The position numbers were made by a program, and so were the translations under genes. A model generated the notes under the pieces. It was not told where the DNA came from. It was given only the letters and a program-made list of their open reading frames with translations, and made no database searches. From contig JAQVHJ010000143.1 of NCBI GenBank assembly GCA_028696285.1, positions 1 through 6,478 of the forward strand: a stretch of DNA of 6,478 bases. The letters run 5' to 3'. This document shows, piece after piece, positions 1 to 3,812 of this stretch. Within the stretch, counting starts at the first letter, position 1; every line of letters begins with the position of its first letter. Source of the stretch: a bacterium. GTDB lineage: Bacteria > AUK180 > JAQVHJ01.

Positions 1-1
1 G

Positions 2-124
2 GGTTTGGATTTTATCAGGACTTCTGTTTCTCACGGAACCGGATTTGATCTTGCAGGGAAAGGGATTGCATCCCCGGACTCTTTTATTTATGCAGTTAAA
101 AAAAATATTGAGTTGTTGCAATGA
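2..124 (+). CDS. pdxA: 4-hydroxythreonine-4-phosphate dehydrogenase PdxA, C-terminal end (partial)
   Basis: Only the last 40 codons are inside the window; the 5' part lies to the left. The frame starting at base 2 reads GLDFIRTSVSHGTGFDLAGK, then GIASPDSFIYAV and a short tail before TGA. This is the conserved end of PdxA: the RTSVxHGTxxDLAGKG block carries the last metal-ligand histidine, and is followed by a serine-phenylalanine helix. PdxA is a cytoplasmic NAD-dependent enzyme that oxidises 4-phosphohydroxy-L-threonine in pyridoxal 5'-phosphate synthesis. Family members often have Asp before the His (SVDHGT); Ser is present here, a variant I recall as common outside Proteobacteria. The stop codon overlaps the ksgA start (ATGA, 121-124), so translation of the two is probably coupled. 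A pdxA-ksgA pairing is also found in enterobacteria (established knowledge), which supports both calls. The fragment is short, but the motif is distinctive. Confidence 0.88.
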   Translation, partial: GLDFIRTSVSHGTGFDLAGKGIASPDSFIYAVKKNIELLQ

Positions 125-927
125 AGAAAAAATTATCACAGCACTTTCTTTTCGAAAAGAATATTTTAAATAAGATTATTGATCTGTCGGGTTTAACCCG
201 GGGTGAATCTGTAATAGAAATAGGCGCAGGAATGGGAACCCTGACCGAGTTCCTGATAATTGATGCAGGGAGGGTTTGCGCATTTGAAATCGATTCAAGA
301 TTGGCAGATATACTGAAGGAACGATTTATCCGCCATGAAAATCTGGAAATATTGAACAGGAACTTTTTAAATTACGACCTGAGAAAATTAAAGAAGACCG
401 AAGATGAGAAGTTCAGAATAATCTCCAATATACCCTATGCAATTACAACAGATATCCTGGTTAAGATTATTGAATTTAAGGATATGATTTCCAGCGCAAC
501 ACTTACCGTTCAAAAGGAGTACGGCCTGCGCTTGATAGGGCAACCGGGAACAAAGGCGTATTCGGCTTTGACGGTATTTGTTAATTCCTGTGCAAATGTT
601 GAACTCTTATTTAATATTTCCGCTTCTTCTTTTTCTCCGCCTCCCAAAGTGGATTCTGTTGTTGTGAAGATAGATTGGAAGCCTGAAATAATCACTAAAG
701 AAATAAATACAAAGGAATTTTCTTTGTTTGTGAAACTTTTATTTTCACAACGGCGGAAGCAGATTCGCAACAGCATCAAGAATATTTATCATGATCTGAA
801 TGATGAACAGGTCTCTATTGCATTAAAGCAAGTTGGTATTGCTTCCGAATCAAGGCCGGAAGTCCTTACACTTGAAGAGTTTCTTGAATTGTTCAAAATC
901 ATTAGAAAAGATGTTAAAACCAGCTAA
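121..927 (+). CDS. rsmA: 16S rRNA (adenine(1518)-N6/adenine(1519)-N6)-dimethyltransferase RsmA/KsgA
   Basis: At 268 residues it has the normal length for KsgA, which transfers four methyl groups from SAM to two adjacent adenines in the 3' terminal hairpin of 16S rRNA late in 30S assembly. Visible motifs, in order, are: SQHFL at residues 6-10; the SAM-binding loop GAGMGTLT at 35-42; the acidic ribose-binding FEID at 55-58; the catalytic NIPY at 103-106, which flips and methylates the adenine; FSPPPKVDS at 171-179; and the rRNA-contacting RRKQIRN at 211-217 in the small C-terminal helical domain. RPEVLTLEEF at 245-254 is the usual end motif. The start at 121 is fixed by the ATGA overlap with pdxA. 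No strong Shine-Dalgarno sequence precedes it, in keeping with translational coupling. Loss of KsgA classically gives kasugamycin resistance. The downstream lipoprotein gene overlaps its last 17 bases. Confidence 0.97.
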   Translation: MKKKLSQHFLFEKNILNKIIDLSGLTRGESVIEIGAGMGTLTEFLIIDAGRVCAFEIDSRLADILKERFIRHENLEILNRNFLNYDLRKLKKTEDEKFRIISNIPYAITTDILVKIIEFKDMISSATLTVQKEYGLRLIGQPGTKAYSALTVFVNSCANVELLFNISASSFSPPPKVDSVVVKIDWKPEIITKEINTKEFSLFVKLLFSQRRKQIRNSIKNIYHDLNDEQVSIALKQVGIASESRPEVLTLEEFLELFKIIRKDVKTS

Positions 928-2053
928 ATTTCTCATAATATTTTTTACCGGATTAATTTTATTTCCCGGATGTAAGGGAAAGATGGATATGCAACGACCT
1001 GAGACCGTTAAACCCGAGAACTTCAAAAGTATCCAATGTTCCGGATATAACTATCAAGTTAATGAGATCAGTCCTGAGATAATTAATCCGGTTTTTCCTT
1101 TTACTCCATTTTTCATTCCCATTGAAGATGAGATATTTATTGAATTGAATAATGATATTTGGTGGACTCTGGAAATCTGCCGTTTTAAAGGGGAGTGGTT
1201 TAACCTTGATGCTGATACTACCGGGGAGCAGGTTCTTGGCATTAACGATAACTTTCCCGGTGAATTATACGAAAATATCCCATTGAAGAATTACAGTAAT
1301 AAGATTGAATTAAAGGAATCGGAAAAGAAGAAGTATGAAATTAAATACCAGTCGATTACCGGGGATGAAATACTGATTTTTTTTGAAGTGATTTCTAAAT
1401 CATTCACGCCGGAGAAGAGGAACGGAAGTACAATGGGACATTCAGATGAATTAATCTGGGCTTTGGTAGATCTGGAAGAAATCGCATCAGGAAAAGTGAA
1501 AGTAATGATAAACGGTAAGAAGGCAAACGTTAAATACTTAGTTCCATTCTTTATCCGGAAAGCATTTAAAATTAAACAAACCATTGTCGGAATCCCTTCT
1601 GAAGAAGGGAGGGAGTTCAGCTTAGGCAGTGATGGTTCCCGGTTTAAGAATGATTCTCCGGATGAATCCGTTGTAAAATTCACTGATATTCTTTCTGATG
1701 ATTATTTAATTGAGTATTATTTTTATGAGAATTCAAAGATTGAATTCCTCGAATTATTTTCTGTAAGGGGAATTTTTGAAAATAAGGAAATAGTTAATTT
1801 CGAATTTTCTCCGTCTGTGCCTGATCTTCGATTCATATACCCTGAAGATGAGTGGTCAGGAAGGTTCGCAGTCAGCATTAACGGTATATTCGGGTATTCG
1901 ACAGGAAGAGTTGAGATTGTTAACGAGTTCGGGAAAACATATATGAATATTATTCCTGAAGAACCATACTGGTCTGCAAACCGAATAATTCAAATTAAAT
2001 TTACATTCAGTGAAAATAAGTATATCCGTGAAATTAATATTATAAAGAAATAG
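911..2053 (+). CDS. Predicted lipoprotein of unknown function
   Basis: I chose the ATG at 911 over the in-frame ATG at 833. It gives an immediate lipoprotein-type signal peptide: Lys3 and Lys6, a hydrophobic stretch at residues 7-18, then LFPGC with Cys21 as the probable lipidated residue. The 833 start would add 26 residues read from inside ksgA. The lipobox is imperfect (Phe-Pro-Gly before Cys), so lipidation is likely but not certain. The mature part, about 360 residues, has no motif I recognise. It has an aromatic/proline-rich stretch at about 59-71, a Trp pair at 84-85, many short alternating hydrophobic runs suggesting beta structure, and a basic C-terminus. No enzyme signature or further membrane span is visible. 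The gene overlaps ksgA by 17 bases and so is probably expressed with pdxA and ksgA, but that does not reveal a role. Likely location is the outer membrane or periplasmic face. Confidence 0.8.
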   Translation: MLKPAKFLIIFFTGLILFPGCKGKMDMQRPETVKPENFKSIQCSGYNYQVNEISPEIINPVFPFTPFFIPIEDEIFIELNNDIWWTLEICRFKGEWFNLDADTTGEQVLGINDNFPGELYENIPLKNYSNKIELKESEKKKYEIKYQSITGDEILIFFEVISKSFTPEKRNGSTMGHSDELIWALVDLEEIASGKVKVMINGKKANVKYLVPFFIRKAFKIKQTIVGIPSEEGREFSLGSDGSRFKNDSPDESVVKFTDILSDDYLIEYYFYENSKIEFLELFSVRGIFENKEIVNFEFSPSVPDLRFIYPEDEWSGRFAVSINGIFGYSTGRVEIVNEFGKTYMNIIPEEPYWSANRIIQIKFTFSENKYIREINIIKK

Positions 2054-2191
2054 ATATAGAATAAAGTATTACATGCTTACAATTCTACCTATTCCTAATT
2101 CTATTTTTCCGATACAATTTCCAGTTGCTGAAATTGAGCGGACCACTGCGCTTTGCTTGTGATTAAAAATACAAATTGAAATATTAATATT

Positions 2192-2239
2192 TAATCCCGT
2201 AGGGACGATAGCCATTAGCCCAGTATTTTAACACTGGGT
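2192..2239 (+). repeat. REP-like two-hairpin element, forward copy
   Basis: A small palindrome-like segment, ATCCCGTAGGGA, is followed by a spacer of about 13 bases and then a larger hairpin at 2219-2238 (stem CCCAGT/ACTGGG, loop of 8). Read in reverse complement, the element at 2391-2440 has the same plan: ATCCCGTAGGGAT, spacer, AGCCCA, large stem, TGGGT. The two are therefore related copies facing each other. Short paired hairpins of this kind resemble REP elements, which are spread by RAYT-type Y1 transposases acting in trans. That link is by analogy only. Confidence 0.65.
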
Positions 2240-2320
2240 GGCGTTGATTTAAAATGTTTTTTGAGAAGTTCAATATTTAAATATAAATAATGATATTAAT
2301 TTTGTAATGTTCAATAAATA

Positions 2321-2429
2321 TGCATCTCATTTTTATCCATTAACTGAATATATCTTTCTGAACTCTGCAGAATTGTTTTTCTCCATTCATACCCACCGTT
2401 GAAACGGTGGGCTAAAAGCGTTCTATCCC
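2321..2429. repeat. 109-bp exact direct repeat, copy 1
   Basis: Bases 2321-2429 match 2825-2933 base for base, 504 bp apart. The repeat has two parts. A 70-bp AT-rich arm (2321-2390) contains the palindrome TCTGCAGA. A REP-like head follows, with a 9-bp perfect stem CCCACCGTT/AACGGTGGG around a GA centre (2392-2411). In this copy the sequence continues past 2429 into TACGGGAT, completing the second small hairpin (about 2427-2436). The other copy lacks it. Confidence 0.93.
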
Positions 2430-2440
2430 TACGGGATGAA
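2391..2440 (-). repeat. REP-like two-hairpin element, reverse copy
   Basis: On the minus strand it reads ATCCCGTAGGGAT, a 12-13 base spacer, then AGCCCACCG and a long stem ending CGGTGGGT. The order and flanks match the forward element at 2192-2239, with a different large-stem sequence. This is the most complete copy in the window and overlaps the end of the 109-bp repeat. Confidence 0.7.
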
Positions 2441-2451
2441 GAATAATAGAC

Positions 2452-2479
2452 GTGATTCGTGATTCGTGAACCGTGATTC
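2452..2479 (+). repeat. Heptanucleotide tandem array (GTGATTC type), four units
   Basis: Four in-phase 7-mers: GTGATTC, GTGATTC, GTGAACC, GTGATTC. The last one also forms a small stem with downstream GAATC around a GAAA loop (2475-2488). The consensus GTGANNN recurs elsewhere in this region on either strand. Confidence 0.85.
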
Positions 2480-2510
2480 GAAAGAATCGTATTATAAACA
2501 TTTGATACAC

Positions 2511-2543
2511 ATCGTAGGGGCGAAGGGCCTTCGCCCGTATCAT
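2511..2543. repeat. GC-rich hairpin repeat (GGGCGAAGG/CCTTCGCCC)
   Basis: After ATCGTAGG comes a perfect 9-bp inverted repeat around a single G (2518-2536), followed by GTATCAT. No T-run follows on either strand, so it is not a typical intrinsic terminator. A second, smaller inverted repeat (CAGTAT/ATACTG, 2544-2558) abuts it. A GTAGGGGCG...CGCCC hairpin of this type is one I recall as a dispersed repeat in several phyla; that is memory, not a search result. Confidence 0.7.
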
Positions 2544-2598
2544 CAGTATTTAATACTGCAATATTATGCAACAAAACATTATCTAACAAATGATAATT

Positions 2599-2662
2599 GT
2601 ATAGGCGAACGGTGAGGACGCATCGCTGCGCTTGCTAGATCTTGCGATAACGCCCGTATCAT
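2599..2662. repeat. Disrupted relative of the GC-rich hairpin repeat
   Basis: The left end GTATAGGCGAA resembles the left end of the 2511-2543 element. The right end CGCCCGTATCAT (2651-2662) is identical to that element's last 12 bases. Between them, about 40 bases replace the short hairpin centre. Part of this insert (2616-2640, GGACGCAT...GCGCTT) resembles 2140-2162 (GGACCACTGCGCTTTGC). It could be a copy invaded by another short repeat, or a longer family variant. Confidence 0.5.
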
Positions 2663-2698
2663 TTGAACATAATACATCGTCAAGTTAAAATGTGAAAA

Positions 2699-2733
2699 AC
2701 GGTGAACAATAAACGGTGAACGGTGAATGGTAA
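2699..2733 (+). repeat. Heptanucleotide tandem array (ACGGTGA type), five units
   Basis: Five consecutive in-phase 7-mers: ACGGTGA, ACAATAA, ACGGTGA, ACGGTGA, ATGGTAA. Rotated, the perfect units are GTGAACG, so they share the GTGANNN pattern of the array at 2452-2479. The second and fifth units are decayed. Confidence 0.8.
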
Positions 2734-2789
2734 GATTTGTATTTCTCATATTCATTACACTTTCCACGCTTCGCCCTCCACTAATATAC

Positions 2790-2816
2790 ATGTCATATGT
2801 CATGGGCCGGCACCTT
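2790..2816 (+). repeat. ATGTCAT heptad pair abutting GGCCGGCACCTT
   Basis: Two perfect ATGTCAT units (2790-2803) run, after one extra G, into GGCCGGCACCTT (2805-2816). The same 12-mer occurs at 3691-3702, again directly after a pair of 7-mers. This copy sits 8 bp before the second 109-bp repeat. Confidence 0.6.
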
Positions 2817-2824
2817 ATTGTTCC

Positions 2825-2933
2825 TGCATCTCATTTTTATCCATTAACTGAATATATCTTTCTGAACTCTGCAGAATTGTTTTTCTCCATTCATACCCAC
2901 CGTTGAAACGGTGGGCTAAAAGCGTTCTATCCC
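2825..2933. repeat. 109-bp exact direct repeat, copy 2
   Basis: Identical to 2321-2429, including the CCCACCGTT/AACGGTGGG stem (2896-2915). It stops at ATCCC, where copy 1 continues with TACGGGAT. Here the sequence switches to a different perfect hairpin, so the second small palindrome of the REP-like element is missing. Confidence 0.93.
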
Positions 2934-2935
2934 CC

Positions 2936-2958
2936 AAAATTCAACGTTGTTGAATTTT
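2936..2958. repeat. Perfect 10-bp inverted repeat, 3-nt loop
   Basis: AAAATTCAAC, GTT, GTTGAATTTT. It lies exactly at the point where the second 109-bp repeat breaks off. It is AT-rich and not followed by a T-run, so a role as terminator is not supported. Confidence 0.75.
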
Positions 2959-3042
2959 CAGTTCGAGTAATCAGTAAGAGTAGGGTTTGCTGTGCAAACT
3001 TTATTTAATGCAAGTATTAAATGCTATTGATACTGAATTAAG

Positions 3043-3072
3043 TCTCAATCTCTATCTGAATCTCGGTCTGAT
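3043..3072 (+). repeat. Period-6 degenerate array TCTSNN, five units
   Basis: Five in-phase hexamers: TCTCAA, TCTCTA, TCTGAA, TCTCGG, TCTGAT. The first three positions are fixed, the fourth is C or G, and the last two vary. The same array lies at 3448-3477 in unit 3. Unit 2 has its own version at 3275-3304 (TCTCAA, TCTCTA, TGTCGA, TCTCAA, TCTGGA), of the same length but with different third to fifth members. Confidence 0.75.
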
Positions 3073-3114
3073 TATAGATAAATAACTCTTTAATATTTAA
3101 TTCTTTAGATCGTT

Positions 3115-3142
3115 CGGATTACGGATCACGGTTCACGCATCA
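3115..3142 (-). repeat. Heptanucleotide tandem array (CGGATCA type), four units
   Basis: On the plus strand the 7-mers are CGGATTA, CGGATCA, CGGTTCA, CGCATCA. On the minus strand, rotated, they become GTGATGC, GTGAACC, GTGATCC, GTAATCC. This is the GTGANNN family of 2452-2479 in the opposite orientation. An identical copy is at 3520-3547 in unit 3; unit 2 has lost it. Confidence 0.8.
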
Positions 3143-3187
3143 CCTTCTTTTCCTTCAGGAGCTGACGGTAAGTAACCCCCGGTCATG

Positions 3188-3360
3188 AATCTGTAAGAGT
3201 ATCACGTAAGGGTAGGGTTTGCTTCGCAAACTTTATTTAATGCAAGTATTAAATGCTATTGATACTGAATTAATTCTCAATCTCTATGTCGATCTCAATC
3301 TGGATTAATATTCATATTTTCATTTCCTTCAGGAGCTGACGGTAAGTAACCCCGGTCTTA
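3188..3360 (+). repeat. Composite repeat unit 2 (173 bp, internally shortened)
   Basis: The first hairpins and AT stem (3212-3287) match unit 3 except for two bases, both in the loop of the GTTTGC/GCAAAC stem (TTC instead of TGT). The last 35 bases (3323-3357, TTTCCTTCAGG through CCCCGGTC) also match. The middle is shorter by roughly 60 bases and lacks the heptad array. It ends in CCCCGGTCTTA, a half palindrome that runs straight into the leader of unit 3. Confidence 0.88.
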
Positions 3361-3600
3361 AATCAGTAAGTGTATCAAGTATGAGTAGGGTTTGCTGTGC
3401 AAACTTTATTTAATGCAAGTATTAAATGCTATTGATACTGAATTAATTCTCAATCTCTATCTGAATCTCGGTCTGATTATAGATAAATAACTCTTTAATA
3501 TTTAATTCTTTAGATCGTTCGGATTACGGATCACGGTTCACGCATCACCTTCTTTTCCTTCAGGAGTTGACGGTAAGTAACCCCGGTCTTAAGACCGGGG
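3361..3600 (+). repeat. Composite repeat unit 3 (240 bp, complete)
   Basis: This is the only unit with every part: full-length leader, both AT-rich and GC stems, period-6 array (3448-3477), heptad array (3520-3547), TCCTTCAGGA (3556-3565), and the intact GC palindrome at 3581-3600. It differs from unit 1 over 3383-3588 by two substitutions and one indel, so unit 1 and unit 3 share a recent common source. Confidence 0.9.
3581..3600. repeat. Perfect 20-bp palindrome CCCCGGTCTTAAGACCGGGG
   Basis: It is self-complementary with no loop. Together with TCCTTCAGGA 15 bases upstream it repeats the two-hairpin plan of the REP-like elements on the opposite strand (large GC stem, spacer, small palindrome). 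It is not followed by a T-run, so an intrinsic terminator is unlikely. Units 1 and 2 end in its left half only. Confidence 0.9.
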
Positions 3601-3676
3601 TGGAGAATGAGAAAAGACAATCTGCGAAGTTCAGATAAATAATGCCAATTTACAAACATAACTGTAATGCTTGAAC

Positions 3677-3702
3677 AACTCCTAACTCCTGGCCGGCACC
3701 TT
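3677..3702 (+). repeat. AACTCCT heptad pair abutting GGCCGGCACCTT
   Basis: Two perfect AACTCCT units (3677-3690) are followed directly by GGCCGGCACCTT (3691-3702), the same 12-mer as at 2805-2816. It marks the right end of the repeat-rich stretch, four bases before the -35 box of the antiporter promoter. Confidence 0.6.
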
Positions 3703-3705
3703 CAC

Positions 3706-3734
3706 TTGACAATATTTGAATTTAATGATATAAT
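3706..3734 (+). promoter_or_regulatory. Consensus sigma-70 type promoter of the antiporter gene
   Basis: TTGACA at 3706-3711 and TATAAT at 3729-3734 are separated by exactly 17 bases, matching the housekeeping consensus at all 12 positions. Transcription would start near 3741, leaving a leader of about 70 bases. It lies at the very edge of the repeat region, so the antiporter is probably transcribed on its own. Confidence 0.8.
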
Positions 3735-3742
3735 ATTAACCG

Positions 3743-3768
3743 GAATTAATATTATTTATTGTTAATTC
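3743..3768 (+). promoter_or_regulatory. Inverted repeat at the antiporter transcript start
   Basis: GAATTAA and TTAATTC (7-bp arms, 12-base spacing) flank AT-rich sequence just after the predicted start of transcription. It could be an operator or a weak 5' stem, but so AT-rich a repeat may also arise by chance. Confidence 0.3.
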
Positions 3769-3796
3769 TTATTAAGGATTACGCGTTTTAATATGA

Positions 3797-3804
3797 AGAG
3801 AGGT
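3797..3804 (+). promoter_or_regulatory. Ribosome binding site of the antiporter gene
   Basis: AGAGAGGT, with GAGGT complementary to the 16S 3' end, stands 8 bases before the ATG at 3813. It fixes that start. Clear Shine-Dalgarno sites are rare in classical Bacteroidia, so this bears on the lineage. Confidence 0.65.
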
Positions 3805-3812
3805 CATTTTTT

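Larger units (their letters stand above)
2969..3187 (+). repeat. Composite repeat unit 1 (about 219 bp)
   Basis: The unit has the following order. A leader starts AATCAGTAAG. A stem GTTTGC/GCAAAC with TGT loop lies at 2985-2999, and a stem ATTTAAT/ATTAAAT with 6-base loop at 3003-3022. A period-6 array occupies 3043-3072 and a heptad array 3115-3142. Next come TCCTTCAGGA (3151-3160), a spacer, and CCCCCGGTC. Bases 2978-3184 match 3383-3588 with two substitutions and one extra C. The leader is about 14 bases shorter than in units 2 and 3. The GC palindrome at the end is cut at its centre. Confidence 0.9.
2054..3705. other. 1.65-kb non-coding region packed with nested repeats
   Basis: No open frame here has protein-like composition or a family motif. 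The few open frames of 74-92 codons on the minus strand are translations of the repeats themselves. The space from 2054 to about 2135 is plain AT-rich sequence with no clear terminator hairpin for the upstream operon. From about 2139 onward the region is almost continuously repetitive: two-hairpin REP-like elements, an exact 109-bp duplication, short period-7 arrays, and three composite units of about 173-240 bp. The stretch 3601-3676 holds nothing I can assign. No transposase or integrase is present, so if these are mobile they would be non-autonomous (inference). Confidence 0.85.

Noticed and set aside
510..779. Minus-strand open frame inside ksgA (and similar ones inside the lipoprotein and antiporter genes)
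   Set aside because: Shadow frames of well-supported genes, with no motifs and no initiation signals.
833..911. Upstream ATG extending the lipoprotein by 26 residues
   Set aside because: It would read through ksgA coding sequence and bury the signal peptide; the ATG at 911 puts a lipoprotein signal at the N-terminus.
2311..2803. Two minus-strand open frames of 92 and 74 codons
   Set aside because: Their peptides are direct translations of the 109-bp repeat, the REP hairpin and the heptad arrays (for example AHRFNGGYEW and TIHRSPFIVHR). No ribosome site or family motif supports them, and they are probably a source of spurious database proteins.
2969..3600. CRISPR array
   Set aside because: Three units of 173-240 bp whose whole length is repetitive, with no short repeat/unique spacer alternation and no cas genes nearby.
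3581..3600. Rho-independent terminator
   Set aside because: Strong palindrome, but no T-run follows on either strand, and it has no adjacent upstream gene to terminate.
2054..3705. Remnant insertion sequence or integron
   Set aside because: No transposase or integrase fragment is visible in any frame, and no pair of terminal inverted repeats encloses the block.
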